Assembly: GCF_003932495.1 (NCBI RefSeq)
Contig: NZ_QZMT01000020.1
Coordinates: 1-32,557 of the forward strand
Reading direction: 5' to 3'
Source: Guyparkeria sp. SCN-R1
GTDB taxonomy: Bacteria > Pseudomonadota > Gammaproteobacteria > Halothiobacillales > Halothiobacillaceae
Length of the DNA stretch: 32,557 nucleotides
Shown one piece after another: positions 15,167-24,811 of the stretch. The position numbers and the translations under genes are program-made. The notes under the pieces were generated by a model. The model made no database searches, had not been told where the DNA came from, and saw only the letters and a program-made list of their open reading frames with translations. Numbering within the stretch: the stretch's first letter is position 1; every line of letters begins with the position of its first letter.

Positions 15167-15425
15167 CTACCGGTGGCCCTTGAACGGGTCGACCTTGGTC
15201 GGCCTCGGTTCTCGAGGGCCAAAGGCCGCCGGCACGCCGTTTCGCAAATTCGTGCGGACCGTTTTGCGGGAGACACCGAGTTTACGAGCGATCTCCTTGA
15301 TCCCCATGCCCTGACGGCCGAGTGCTCTGATTTCCATTGCATTCTTCTGAGTCAACATGGCGGCGGCTCAAAAGCTGCCATCTTCGCCCAGGGCGTCAAA
15401 ATTACTTCGGCGTTAGGGGGTCAGT
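15167..15425 (-). mobile_element. 5' remnant of an IS21-family element (istA fragment)
   Basis: The frame at 15167-15358 encodes 63 residues matching the start of IS21 IstA transposases: MLTQKNAMEIRALGRQGMG, then IKEIARKLGVSRKTVR, a helix-turn-helix, and PREPRPTKVDPFKGH. Homology stops there, where several hundred residues should follow, and no istB is present. The bases from 15359 to about 15425 would be the element's upstream end. This is a dead fragment lying between abiEi and a hipA fragment. Confidence 0.75.
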
Positions 15426-15439
15426 TTTAGATCGGCGGT

Positions 15440-15748
15440 AACAGGTAGGCATCACCCGGCTCAAGGAGGAGGCTGAAGTTCTTCGCGTGACCGTCGAATG
15501 CGGCAAGCGCCCCGAAAATGATCTGGCTGCGAAAGAAGTTCGTCCGGTGTTCGATGGGCTGTTGAGATCCAAGCAGCAGATCCATTCCGTCACGGATACT
15601 AGGGCCACCGTCTGACTCGTACTTCCTTGCTGATGCAATCCCGAGTGCCTGGCAAAAGTCTTCCTGTGGAACGCGCATTAGCCAGCTTCCGTCGCTAGAC
15701 CAACGGCGGTCGAAGCGCTCAACCACCAAGGCTTTTCGCCCCTCGAAG
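15440..15748 (-). pseudogene. Fragment of a second hipA
   Basis: About 100 codons match the middle of the intact hipA in this window at roughly 85% of residues, from FEGRKALVVERFDRRW to DGHAKNFSLLLEPGDAY. It includes the catalytic segment. Homology is cut on the right at 15748, where IS-like sequence begins, and on the left near 15443, next to the IS21 remnant. No start, no N-terminal half and no C-terminal tail remain, so it cannot make a working kinase. It lies in the same orientation as the intact gene and so forms a direct repeat with it. Confidence 0.85.
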
Positions 15749-15787
15749 TTTTTTGATTTTTCGGCGGTCAGAGCGCCATATGACGGG

Positions 15788-15991
15788 GACAGATGTCCGC
15801 TTTGCCGTGGCATTGCCAAGGGGCGACAGATGTCGGGGTGGTATTCGCTCAAACGAAAAAATCCTGGGCCCAAATTGAGCCCAGGATTTTGCCGGAATAG
15901 CCCGTGGTTGCAGGCTTCTTGAGATTTCGACTGACGTAAACGGCTGTTTCGAAAGGGGCCGAGAAATTGCCAGGTGGGTCCGACAGGTGTC
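15788..15991. repeat. Three copies of the palindrome GACARRTGTC
   Basis: GACAGATGTC occurs at 15788-15797 and 15825-15834, and GACAGGTGTC at 15982-15991. Repeated GACAnnTGTC-type sites are common near the ends of several insertion sequence families. They sit between the hipA fragment and the broken tRNA gene, in sequence without coding content, and are probably IS-end debris. Confidence 0.5.
15856..15890 (-). terminator. Rho-independent terminator
   Basis: A perfect 12-bp stem, AAAATCCTGGGC / GCCCAGGATTTT, surrounds a 9-nt loop. On the minus strand it ends in six T bases. It lies about 110 bp downstream of the broken tRNA-Val, so it may be that gene's original terminator; the symmetric A/T runs allow some function on the plus strand. 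Confidence 0.8.
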
Positions 15992-15997
15992 TCACAT

Positions 15998-16037
15998 CAT
16001 GTCAAGGTGGTGCTCTAACCAACTGAGCTACGCGCCT
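15998..16037 (-). tRNA. 5' half of a tRNA-Val(GAC) gene, broken after the anticodon loop
   Basis: The 40 bases read as acceptor strand AGGCGCG, TA, D-arm GCTCAGTTGGTTAGAGC, anticodon stem CCACC and loop TTGACAT with anticodon GAC. They match bacterial tRNA-Val(GAC). After the loop the expected GGTGG stem, variable loop, T-arm and 3' acceptor are missing and unrelated sequence (GATGTGAGACACC) follows. The gene cannot yield a tRNA. The abrupt break suggests insertion of a mobile element, or deletion adjoining one, inside the gene. Confidence 0.85.
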
Positions 16038-16348
16038 GTCGTCGAACGGATGCGCATTCTACCGGGTCGCGGCGGGCTGTCAACTCAAATGTGCTGTCGC
16101 CGACTGGCTACTAAGTGGATTGCTCTGTGTTCTTGCGGCGCGTCACTCCTATAGGTAGTTGCCGCCTCAACAAATTTTTTGAATCAAGGGTCGTCGCTAA
16201 AATTACTTGGCGAATTTCCTGGGCAGGATCCGTCCACCACGAACTTATATCGGCCTAATCGGTTACCATCCGATCGTTTCTAGGCCAAAGGATGTTTGTT
16301 TGAGAGCAAAGCTCAACGACGCCTAGGTTTGAGGATTTCTTGTGGGAG
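16038..16348 (+). promoter_or_regulatory. Non-coding leader of the hsd operon
   Basis: About 310 bp without a gene. A weak possible promoter has a T-rich -35 around 16175-16181 and TAAAAT at 16198-16203. The rest shows no strong hairpin or repeat. GAGGA at 16331-16335 is the only ribosome-site-like sequence before hsdR. Confidence 0.35.
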
Positions 16349-19300
16349 ATGGATCTGCGCTTTATGGGAACAACTAACTTCGAGTTCCTGAGGGAACACA
16401 GCCCCATCTTCTACCAGCTTGCAGCCACTGCTGAGCAGGCCTTCGCGGCAGACCCCAATACCACCCTCATCAAACTCCGGCAGTTGGGAGAAGCGCTGGC
16501 CCAAGAAGTCGCTGCTAATACCGGCATTGAGTTTGATGGAATGGTCTCGCAGGCTGATTTGCTTTTCCGCATCAGTCGTCAAATCCGCTTGGATCCCACC
16601 ATTCGTCGGCTTTTTCACACCCTTAGGATTGAAGGAAACAAGGCTGCGCACGAATTCCAGACTAGGCACAAGGAAGCCCTGGATGGACTTCGTGTCGCCA
16701 GGGAACTGGCCATCTGGTTCCACCGCGCTTTCGGGCGAGACGGTGCAACCTTCAAGCCAGGACCCTTCGTGCCACCCAAGGATCCTGGTGAGCCTCTGCG
16801 CCACCTCGCCACTGAGATTGAACAGCTCAAGGCCGCGCTCACTGCGGCTAATCAGAAGCTTGAGACGAGCACGGAGTTGGCCGAGCTTACAGCGAAGGAA
16901 AGAGAAGAATACGCCGAGTTGGCGGACCATATGGACGCCGAGGCTCGCACGTACGAGCAGTTGGCGCTTGAGCGTGAACAAGCGCTGAAACAGGAGCGGA
17001 AAAACTTTGAGCAACGACTGCAGGCGATTCGGGAACAGCAGGAAAGCCAACCTCAGGCAGTTCAGTTGGTCAGCAAGGCAACGAGGCAGGCAAGTGCCGA
17101 TCTCACGCTAAATGAAGAGCTGACCCGCATATTGGTCGACCAGCAACTCAATGAAGTGGGTTGGCTGGCTGACAGTCAGGAACTGACCTACGCGAAAGGG
17201 GCGCGGCCCGAAAAAGGGGCGAACAAGGCGATTGCGGAGTGGCCTACTATCGGTAGACAAGCTGCCGACTATGTTCTGTTTGTCGGTCTGACGCCGATTG
17301 CCGTGGTCGAAGCCAAACGCGAGAACACCAATGTCGCGGGCAAGATCACTCAGGCGGAGCGCTATGCCACTGGGTTCAAACCGACCGCTGAGATGCAGCC
17401 GGCCTGGGAAGTCGAAGGGCGAACGGTCGCCTGGCCGGACAGTGGGGAAGGGCACTATCAGATCCCGTTCGTGTATTCCTGTAACGGTCGGCCGTTCGTA
17501 AAACAATTGGCTGAACAGTCCGGGACCTGGTTCCGGGACGTGCGTGCCCCTGCCAACACCAAACGACCGCTAGAGGAATTCCACAGCCCGGAGGGTTTGC
17601 TGGATCGCCTGACGCGCAGTCGATCGCTGGCCGAGCAGAAACTGCGGGCGGAGGGCTTCAGTTACCTCAAGTTGCGGGACTATCAAGTCAAGGCCATCCA
17701 GGCGGTTGAGCATGCCCTGGCGCACGATCAGCGTCACTGTCTACTCGCCATGGCCACGGGGACGGGTAAGACGCGCACCATTATTGGCCTGATGTATCGG
17801 CTGCTTATGGCGGAGCGTTTCAAACGCATCCTGTTCCTGGTCGACCGTACGGCTCTTGGGCAGCAGGCCATTGACGCGTTCAACGATGCCCCATTGGAGC
17901 AAAACCAGACGCTTTCCAAGATTTACAACGTCGCCGAGCTCGGCGATATGGCGACCGAGGCCGAGACACGCATCCAGGTGGCCACCGTCCAGTCGATGGT
18001 ACGGCGCATTTTCCAGTCCGATCAGCCGCCGCTAGTCGACGAATTCGACTGCATCATCGTCGACGAGGCGCACCGGGGTTACACCCTCGACCAGGAAATG
18101 ACTGAGGGTGAACTAGCCGTTCGAGACCTGAGCCAATATCTTTCCAGTTATCGCCGTGTGCTCGACTACTTCGATGCGGTCAAGGTCGGCATGACAGCAA
18201 CGCCAGCCAAGCACACCACCGACATCTTCGGGAAGCCGATTTTCACCTACTCCTACCGTGAAGCCGTCGCCGATGACTGGCTGATCGACCATGAGCCGCC
18301 GATCCGGTACGAGACCCTGCTAAGCCAGAAGGGCATCCATTTCGAGAAGGGGGAGAAAGTCAGCGCGATCGATGTTCGAACCGGACAAGTGGAACTGGCT
18401 GAACTTGAAGACGAGCTTGATTTTGACATCGAATCGTTCAACCGCCGGGTAATCACCGAAGGATTCAATAAGGTCATCTGCGAACAACTGGTCCGGGAGA
18501 TCGATCCTTTTGGCGACGAGAAGGTGATGATCTTCTGCGCGACGGATCTGCATGCCGATATGGTGAAACGCTTGTTGGACGAAGCCTTCAGCGACCTATA
18601 CGACGAGGAATACAACGAAGCGGCTGTGCGCAAGATCACCGGCACCAGCGACAAGGTCAACCAACTGATTCGGCGCTACAAAAACGAGCGCTACCCGACC
18701 ATTGCCGTCACGGTTGATCTACTGACCACCGGTATTGACGTTCCGACGATCTGCCACCTGGTATTTCTGCGCCGGGTACGTTCGCGCATCCTGTTCGAAC
18801 AGATGCTGGGTCGCGCCACCCGCCGTTGTGACGAAATTGGCAAGACCGTGTTCAAGATCTATGACCCTGTCGACATCTACGCGGCGCTGGAAGAAGTGAG
18901 CAATATGAAGCCGCTGGTTAAAGACCCCAATGTCACTCTTGCGCAGTTGGCCCAGGAACTGACCGACCCCGAGAGCTTCGAGGCGCCTGGCAATCAGCCA
19001 GATACCACCCATGCCCACGATGTGCTCGATGCATTCAGTCAGAAGCTCATGCGCCTGCTGCGCCAGGCGAACAAGCAGGCCGAAACCAAGCCGGCGTTGA
19101 AGCAAAAACTCGACGAGCTGGAACAGCTCTGGGACGTTGAGCCGGCCAAGCTCCACCAGCATCTGCACCAACTGGGTCCGCAGCAGGCCAGTGAGTTCGT
19201 GAAAACGCACAGCAACTTGCTGGGACAGCTGGCCGAAGTGGCCGACCTTGCGGGCACCGATCAGCGGCCGTTGATCTACGAGGGCGCAGATGAGTTCAGG

Positions 19301-19834
19301 GAGCGTACTCAAACCTACGGCGTCAGCGAACGCCCCGGTGACTATCTCGACAGCTTTAATGACTTCATCCGCAACCAGATCAATCAGTCCGCCGCTCTCT
19401 CCGTTGTCGTCAATCGGCCCAAGGACCTGACTCGCGACCAACTCCGCGAGATCCGCCTGCTGCTGGAGCAGAATGGCTACACCGAGGCCAAAATCCGGGC
19501 TGCCTGGCGCAACAAGACTAATCAGGAAATCGCCGCGAGCATCATTGGTTACATCCGTCAGGCTGCGCTGGGTGAACCGTTGGTACCATTCGAGCAGCGT
19601 GTGGCCCACGCCATCAACACCATCAAGGCAAAGCATGGATGGTCTCCCATCCAGCTCAAATGGCTCGACCGTCTCGCCAAGCAGCTTACCCACGAAGTTG
19701 TCGTCGATGACGACTTCATCAATCGTGCCTTTGCCAAGGACGGCGGTGCCAGGCGGCTCGACAAGCTCCTCGGCGACCAGCTTGACACCGTACTAGATGA
19801 GCTCGCTGATTCCCTCTGGGAGCAGGCCGGATAA
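16349..19834 (+). CDS. hsdR: Type I restriction enzyme R subunit (EcoEI-like)
   Basis: About 1160 residues. Counting from a TTG nine bases upstream, a DUF4145-like N-terminal region occupies residues 13-130. A coiled coil follows at 155-240. The HSDR-type nuclease domain has Asp310 and Glu324-Ala-Lys326 as the PD-ExK pair. The superfamily 2 motor has Walker A ATGTGKT near 472-478, DEAH at 575-578, GMTATP motif III and QMLGRATRR motif VI, and an EcoEI-type C-terminal region ends the protein. It translocates and cuts unmodified DNA in complex with HsdM and HsdS. The start is unsure: TTG 16340, ATG 16349 or ATG 16364 (MGTTNFEFL, which best matches the way relatives begin). All catalytic motifs are intact. 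hsdM follows after 27 bp. Confidence 0.95.
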   Translation: MDLRFMGTTNFEFLREHSPIFYQLAATAEQAFAADPNTTLIKLRQLGEALAQEVAANTGIEFDGMVSQADLLFRISRQIRLDPTIRRLFHTLRIEGNKAAHEFQTRHKEALDGLRVARELAIWFHRAFGRDGATFKPGPFVPPKDPGEPLRHLATEIEQLKAALTAANQKLETSTELAELTAKEREEYAELADHMDAEARTYEQLALEREQALKQERKNFEQRLQAIREQQESQPQAVQLVSKATRQASADLTLNEELTRILVDQQLNEVGWLADSQELTYAKGARPEKGANKAIAEWPTIGRQAADYVLFVGLTPIAVVEAKRENTNVAGKITQAERYATGFKPTAEMQPAWEVEGRTVAWPDSGEGHYQIPFVYSCNGRPFVKQLAEQSGTWFRDVRAPANTKRPLEEFHSPEGLLDRLTRSRSLAEQKLRAEGFSYLKLRDYQVKAIQAVEHALAHDQRHCLLAMATGTGKTRTIIGLMYRLLMAERFKRILFLVDRTALGQQAIDAFNDAPLEQNQTLSKIYNVAELGDMATEAETRIQVATVQSMVRRIFQSDQPPLVDEFDCIIVDEAHRGYTLDQEMTEGELAVRDLSQYLSSYRRVLDYFDAVKVGMTATPAKHTTDIFGKPIFTYSYREAVADDWLIDHEPPIRYETLLSQKGIHFEKGEKVSAIDVRTGQVELAELEDELDFDIESFNRRVITEGFNKVICEQLVREIDPFGDEKVMIFCATDLHADMVKRLLDEAFSDLYDEEYNEAAVRKITGTSDKVNQLIRRYKNERYPTIAVTVDLLTTGIDVPTICHLVFLRRVRSRILFEQMLGRATRRCDEIGKTVFKIYDPVDIYAALEEVSNMKPLVKDPNVTLAQLAQELTDPESFEAPGNQPDTTHAHDVLDAFSQKLMRLLRQANKQAETKPALKQKLDELEQLWDVEPAKLHQHLHQLGPQQASEFVKTHSNLLGQLAEVADLAGTDQRPLIYEGADEFRERTQTYGVSERPGDYLDSFNDFIRNQINQSAALSVVVNRPKDLTRDQLREIRLLLEQNGYTEAKIRAAWRNKTNQEIAASIIGYIRQAALGEPLVPFEQRVAHAINTIKAKHGWSPIQLKWLDRLAKQLTHEVVVDDDFINRAFAKDGGARRLDKLLGDQLDTVLDELADSLWEQAG

Positions 19835-19861
19835 TTAATTAGAGAGAACAACTGAACAAAC

Positions 19862-21424
19862 ATGGGTAATAACAACATCGTCCAGAAGCTCTGGGCCCAG
19901 TGCGACATCCTGAAAGATGACGGCATCAACTATTCAGACTACGTCACCGAATTGGTATTGCTTCTATTCCTCAAGATGGAGTTCGAAAACACCGAGGCCG
20001 GCATCCTGGCTCGCCATAAATTGCCTGAAGGGTGCCGGTGGCCAGATATCCGAGATAAATCCGGCATTGTGCTACTCAACACGTATCGGCAGATTCTCCT
20101 CGACCTTTCGCAAAGCAAGGATCGATTGATTTCTGCCATTTTCTCTGATGTGCAAACCCGTTTGCGCGAACCGCGTCATCTCGAGCAACTGATCAAGAAC
20201 ATTGATCAGCTCGACTGGTTCAGTGCTCAGCGCGATGGGCTGGGCGACCTCTACGAAGGTCTGCTGGAAAAAAACGCTAATGAGACCAAGTCCGGTGCCG
20301 GACAGTACTTCACGCCGCGGCCATTAATTGACAGCATCATCCGCTGCATCCAGCCACAACCAGGCGAGCTCGTTCAGGATCCGGCGGCCGGCACGGCCGG
20401 GTTCCTGGTAGCCGCTGATGCTTATATCAAGGGCAATACTGACGAACTCTACGACCTCAATGAAAAGAGGCAGGCGTTTCAACGTGAAAAAGCATTTATC
20501 GGCATGGAGTTGGTGCCCAATACCCGTCGCCTCGCGTTGATGAATTGCATGTTGCATGGCATGGAAGGGGACGATGAAGGCGTGGTCCATCTGGGGAACA
20601 CGCTCGGTCTCCCAGGCGCCCAGCTTCCAAAGGCGGACGTAATCCTCACCAATCCGCCGTTCGGCACCGCCAAGGGTGGCGGTGGCCCAACGCGGGACGA
20701 CTTTACTTTCAAGACCAGCAACAAGCAGCTCGCCTTCATGCAGCACATCTACCGCAGCCTTAAGCCCGGTGGTCGGGCCGCAGTAGTGGTGCCGGACAAT
20801 GTGTTGTTCGAGGCGGGGGTGGGTACGGACATCCGCCGTGACTTGATGCACAAGTGCAACCTGCACACCATCCTCCGCCTGCCTACCGGCATCTTCTACG
20901 CGCAGGGCGTTAAGACCAATGTGCTGTTCTTCACCCGTGGCACCGCAGCCAACCCCCAGCAGGAGGAGCACTGCACCGAAAACGTTTGGGTCTACGACCT
21001 GCGCACCAATATGCCTAGCTTCGGCAAGCGTACCCCGTTCACCGATGATCATCTGGTGCCATTCGAACGCGCCTATGGTGATCGCGCCGATGGCACGGCG
21101 GAGCGGACCGAAGGGGATTGGCCATGGCTAGATGATGAGATTGATCGCACGGTCGAAAACGGGCGCTGGCGGTGTTTCTCCCGTGACTGGATCGAGAGCC
21201 AGAAGGGCGACTCGCTCGATATTGCCTGGCTCAAGGATGAGGACAGTGTGGATGTAGCCAACCTGCCGGAGCCGGGTGTGCTGGCGGGGGAGGCGATGGC
21301 GGAGCTGACCGAGGCGCTGCGTGAGTTGGATAGCTTGATGCAAACGTTGGGCGAAGGTGATGAAGCTTTCGCTCAGCGGGAGTTGCTGGTGGAGGCGTTG
21401 GGACTAGAGGGGGAAGCTAAGTGA
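19862..21424 (+). CDS. hsdM: Type I DNA adenine methyltransferase M subunit
   Basis: The 520-residue protein carries an HsdM N-terminal helical domain (residues 1-135), the SGAGQYFTPRPLIDSI segment (144-159), SAM-binding motif I DPAAGTAGFLV (173-183) and catalytic motif IV NPPF (264-267). Motif I reads AAGTAG where most HsdM proteins have ACGTGG, a mild and known kind of variation. It methylates adenine at the site chosen by HsdS and protects host DNA, and is also needed for restriction. The TGA stop overlaps the GTG start of hsdS by four bases, so the two are translationally coupled. Confidence 0.95.
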   Translation: MGNNNIVQKLWAQCDILKDDGINYSDYVTELVLLLFLKMEFENTEAGILARHKLPEGCRWPDIRDKSGIVLLNTYRQILLDLSQSKDRLISAIFSDVQTRLREPRHLEQLIKNIDQLDWFSAQRDGLGDLYEGLLEKNANETKSGAGQYFTPRPLIDSIIRCIQPQPGELVQDPAAGTAGFLVAADAYIKGNTDELYDLNEKRQAFQREKAFIGMELVPNTRRLALMNCMLHGMEGDDEGVVHLGNTLGLPGAQLPKADVILTNPPFGTAKGGGGPTRDDFTFKTSNKQLAFMQHIYRSLKPGGRAAVVVPDNVLFEAGVGTDIRRDLMHKCNLHTILRLPTGIFYAQGVKTNVLFFTRGTAANPQQEEHCTENVWVYDLRTNMPSFGKRTPFTDDHLVPFERAYGDRADGTAERTEGDWPWLDDEIDRTVENGRWRCFSRDWIESQKGDSLDIAWLKDEDSVDVANLPEPGVLAGEAMAELTEALRELDSLMQTLGEGDEAFAQRELLVEALGLEGEAK

Positions 21425-22788
21425 GTATTGACGGCATTCCTGCTGCTTGGTGCACCGCCCTACTAGGGGATATTTGTACTAAACCTCAATATGGGTACAC
21501 AACAAAAGCGAGTGACGCAGGCGAGGTTCAGTTTTTAAGAACTACGGATATCACTAAAGGGCCGATTGACTGGGGCGCCGTTCCGTACTGCTTTGAACCA
21601 CCGGCCGACGTATTGAAATATCAGCTCCATCATGGAGATATCGTTATATCTCGTGCAGGGTCGATAGGTTTTAGCTCCCTAATTGAAGACCCGCCGGTAA
21701 AAGCAGTGTTTGCTTCCTACTTAATTAGGTTTAATCCAATCTTGATGGATGCAAATTACGTAAAGCGTTTCCTGGAGTCCGGGAGCTATTGGTCCCAACT
21801 GGCGGCGAGCGCGGCTGGGAACGCTCTGCAGAATGTCAATGCAAAAAAACTGCAAAATATCGAGACCTTGGTCCCGCCGATCGCCGAGCAAAAACTAATT
21901 GTCGTCAAACTAGACGAACTGCTAGCGCAGGTGAACACCACCAAGGCTCGCCTTGACGCCATCCCCGCCATCCTCAAACGCTTCCGCCAATCCATCCTTG
22001 CCGCCGCTGTAAGTGGGCGGTTGACGGAAGATTGGCGAACTCATAATGGGGTCGATTTTTCTGAGTGGAGCGAAACTGATTTTTCAAAAATAAGCGATTT
22101 AATTACTGTCGGTTATGTCGGCAAAATGTCAGATCAGTACCAGGATCATGGGGTTCCGTTTTTACGTTCGCAAAACGTGAGGGAATTTCGATACTCTCCC
22201 GATAATCTGTTATTCATATCAGAAGAATTTCACAAGAAAATCAGTAAGTCCAGTCTGCGTCCTGGGGATCTGGCTGTTGTTCGGTCGGGAGCCCCCGGGA
22301 CGACTTGTGTGATACCAAACTCATTACCTATTGCGAACTGCTCGGATTTGGTAATTGTGCGACCTGGTCCTTCACTAAATCCGTACTTTGGGGCAATTTT
22401 CATGAACTCCGAGGCGGGAAAGGCGCATGTTGGTTCAAACCGAGTGGGTGTTGCCCAGCAGCATTTTAATGTTGGCTCGATGAAAAAGATGGGCATAAGG
22501 TTGCCTACAAGTGCAGAGCAAACCGAAATCGTTCGCCGCGTCGACCAACTCTTTGCGTTTGCCGATCAGATCGAACGGAGCGTCCAGGCGGCCCAGGCAC
22601 GAGTTAACCAGCTGACCCAATCGATACTCGCCCAGGCCTTCCGCGGTGAGCTGACTGCCGAGTGGCGCGTGCAGCATCCCGAACTAATCACGGGCGAGAA
22701 TTCCGCCGAGGCCTTGCTGACACGGATCCGTGAAGAACGTGCCAATGCACCGAGGACCCGGCGTGGGCGGCGCAAGGCTTCTGCGTGA
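21421..22788 (+). CDS. hsdS: Type I specificity subunit S
   Basis: The 455-residue protein has the duplicated HsdS plan: target recognition domain 1 (about 1-150), a conserved spacer helix (PPIAEQKLIVVKLDELL to RQSILAAAVSGRLTEDWR, about 155-213), recognition domain 2 (about 214-355) and a second conserved helix (AEQTEIVRRVDQLFAFADQI to LTQSILAQAFRGELTAEWR). The two helices are internal repeats. Both recognition domains are visibly richer in A and T than the conserved helices and than hsdM, as expected for domains swapped by recombination. The target sequence cannot be read off, but should be bipartite. It starts with GTG overlapping hsdM by four bases. Confidence 0.95.
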   Translation: MSIDGIPAAWCTALLGDICTKPQYGYTTKASDAGEVQFLRTTDITKGPIDWGAVPYCFEPPADVLKYQLHHGDIVISRAGSIGFSSLIEDPPVKAVFASYLIRFNPILMDANYVKRFLESGSYWSQLAASAAGNALQNVNAKKLQNIETLVPPIAEQKLIVVKLDELLAQVNTTKARLDAIPAILKRFRQSILAAAVSGRLTEDWRTHNGVDFSEWSETDFSKISDLITVGYVGKMSDQYQDHGVPFLRSQNVREFRYSPDNLLFISEEFHKKISKSSLRPGDLAVVRSGAPGTTCVIPNSLPIANCSDLVIVRPGPSLNPYFGAIFMNSEAGKAHVGSNRVGVAQQHFNVGSMKKMGIRLPTSAEQTEIVRRVDQLFAFADQIERSVQAAQARVNQLTQSILAQAFRGELTAEWRVQHPELITGENSAEALLTRIREERANAPRTRRGRRKASA

Positions 22789-22870
22789 GGCGCGTCCGGG
22801 GCAGTGCTGCATACGCATCATGATTCATTAACTTGATCCAAATGCGGGTCTAAAGACAAGGAGGTCGGTT

Positions 22871-24673
22871 GTGAGCTCTCAGAAATATTCGGTCAATCAG
22901 CATTTGATCGAGACCCTGATGGCATGGGTCAAGTCCGGAGAGATTGCGATTCCCGAGATCCAGCGCCCGTTTGTCTGGGATGCGACCCAGGTACGCGATC
23001 TGCTCGATAGCCTATACAAGGGCTATCCCGTCGGGTACATCATCGTCTGGAAAAACCCGAACGTTCGTCTCAAGGACGGCTCGGTCGCCGAGGGCAAGAA
23101 GGTGCTCATCGATGGACAGCAACGCATCACGGCTTTGAGTGCGGCGCTGGTGGGGCAGACGGTTGTGAACAAGGAATACCGCTCTGTTCGTATTCGAATC
23201 GCCTTCAACCCTCAGGAAGAGCGCTTCGAGGTCACCAACCCGGCGATCGAAAAGAACAAGGCCTGGATTCCCGACATCGTACCGGTCATGCAGGGCGATA
23301 TCAGCCTGCTGAAGCTGATCCGGGAATATACGGCGGCGAATCCCGAGATGGATGAAGACCTGCTGGAGCGGGTGTTCAGTCAGCTGACCGGTATCACGAG
23401 AAAGCAGATCGGCATGATCGAACTGGCGGCCGACCTGGATATTGAAACGGTCACGGAGATTTTTATCCGTATCAACCGGGAGGGTGTGACGCTCAGCCAG
23501 GCGGACTTTGTCATGTCGAAGATTGCTGCCAATACGGAATACGGCGGCAACGAGTTGCGCAAGGCCATCGACTACTTCTGCCACCTGGCGGTGGCGCCTG
23601 AGTTCTTTGCTCATGTGGAGGGCAACGATGAGGCGTTTGCCCGGACCGAATACTTCCAGGCGATGCGTTGGCTGCGCAATGAGAACGATGATTTATATGA
23701 CCCCAGCTATAGCGATATGCTGCGGGTGGCATTCGCCTCGCAATTTGCGCGGGGCAAGCTGGCTGACCTGGTGGGGCTACTCTCGGGTCGCAATTTCGAA
23801 ACGCGTAGCTATGAGGCCTCGATCGCCGAATCGTCGTTCGCCACGTTACGCACCGGCGTGATGGAGTTTATGAAGGAGACGAATTTCAAACGTTTCCTGA
23901 TGATCATCAAATCGGCCGGGTTCGTGGACAGCTCGCTGCTGCGTAACCGTCAGGCGCCGCTGAATTTCGCCTATGCCCTGTACTTGAAGCTGCGATCCGA
24001 TGGCTACTCGTCAGGCGACGTCGAACGGTATGTACGGCGCTGGTTTGTTCTTTCGGTCCTGACCTCCCGCTATTCCACGCAGGGGGAGACGCGCTTTGAG
24101 CAAGATATTCGCGCCATCGATCAACGAGGGTTTGGTGCATATCTTCGGGCCACCGAAGAGGCGGAGCTATCCGACGCCTTCTGGAATGTTGGTCTGGTCC
24201 AGGACCTGACCACATCAAACGGGAACCACTCCGCCTTCAAGACCTTCCTTGCCTCACAGGCCAAGGACAATGTGCGCGGGTTCCTGTCCAAGGACATCAC
24301 GGTGCGGGCTATGCTGGAACACCGCGGCGATGTGCACCACCTGTTTCCTAGGGAACACCTCAAGCGGGAATTCGGCCTCAAGCGATCCGAATACAACCAA
24401 GTCGCCAATTTCGTTTACACGCAGCAAGAAATCAATATCGCGGTGGGGGCGTTACCGCCTGAACAGTATATGGGCACCGTGTTAGAGCAATGCGAGAATG
24501 GAATGCCCGTTTATGGCGGCATCGTGGATCGCGATGAACTGCGCGACAACCTGATTGAGAATGCCGTGCCCACGTTGGTCATGGATGGCGGACCGTTGGA
24601 GTACGAGGACTTCCTGAGTGAACGACGTAAATTGATGGCCAAACGTTTGCGTGATTACTACCAGGCGCTCTGA
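22871..24673 (+). CDS. DUF262 / HNH (DUF1524) nuclease, GmrSD-like
   Basis: The 600-residue product has an N-terminal DUF262 (ParB/Srx-like) domain with [11 protein letters not shown] (27-37) and the DGQQR nucleotide-binding motif (81-85), and a C-terminal HNH-type motif GDVHHLFPR (about 487-495) followed by YNQVANFVY. GmrS-GmrD fusions of this kind are type IV restriction enzymes that cut phage DNA with modified, often glucosylated, cytosines; other relatives act on different substrates. AAGGAGG seven bases before the GTG start gives a strong ribosome site. It lies 82 bp after hsdS on the same strand, so it is either the last gene of the hsd operon or a neighbouring module. Type I enzymes miss modified phage DNA, so the pair would complement each other. 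Confidence 0.88.
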   Translation: MSSQKYSVNQHLIETLMAWVKSGEIAIPEIQRPFVWDATQVRDLLDSLYKGYPVGYIIVWKNPNVRLKDGSVAEGKKVLIDGQQRITALSAALVGQTVVNKEYRSVRIRIAFNPQEERFEVTNPAIEKNKAWIPDIVPVMQGDISLLKLIREYTAANPEMDEDLLERVFSQLTGITRKQIGMIELAADLDIETVTEIFIRINREGVTLSQADFVMSKIAANTEYGGNELRKAIDYFCHLAVAPEFFAHVEGNDEAFARTEYFQAMRWLRNENDDLYDPSYSDMLRVAFASQFARGKLADLVGLLSGRNFETRSYEASIAESSFATLRTGVMEFMKETNFKRFLMIIKSAGFVDSSLLRNRQAPLNFAYALYLKLRSDGYSSGDVERYVRRWFVLSVLTSRYSTQGETRFEQDIRAIDQRGFGAYLRATEEAELSDAFWNVGLVQDLTTSNGNHSAFKTFLASQAKDNVRGFLSKDITVRAMLEHRGDVHHLFPREHLKREFGLKRSEYNQVANFVYTQQEINIAVGALPPEQYMGTVLEQCENGMPVYGGIVDRDELRDNLIENAVPTLVMDGGPLEYEDFLSERRKLMAKRLRDYYQAL

Positions 24674-24811
24674 TAGCGCCAAAGGATTCTGCTGAATCGC
24701 CCCGATTTTCTAGACACGCGCTAGCCGGGTGAAATGGTACTGATCGGACACTAGAGGAGGGAAGCCGGCGAAGTCGCTTCTCCGCTTGACTGCCTCTCTC
24801 AGACGATCAAG

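Noticed and set aside
18719-19693. Long open frame of 324 codons on the minus strand inside hsdR
   Set aside because: Lies antisense to well-supported HsdR motifs and shows no domain of its own; a shadow of codon bias.
24691-24760. Sequence TGAATCGCCCCGATTTTCTA and nearby bases resembling ends of some IS3-family elements
   Set aside because: The resemblance is from memory only, with no transposase fragment or second end; not listed as a mobile element.
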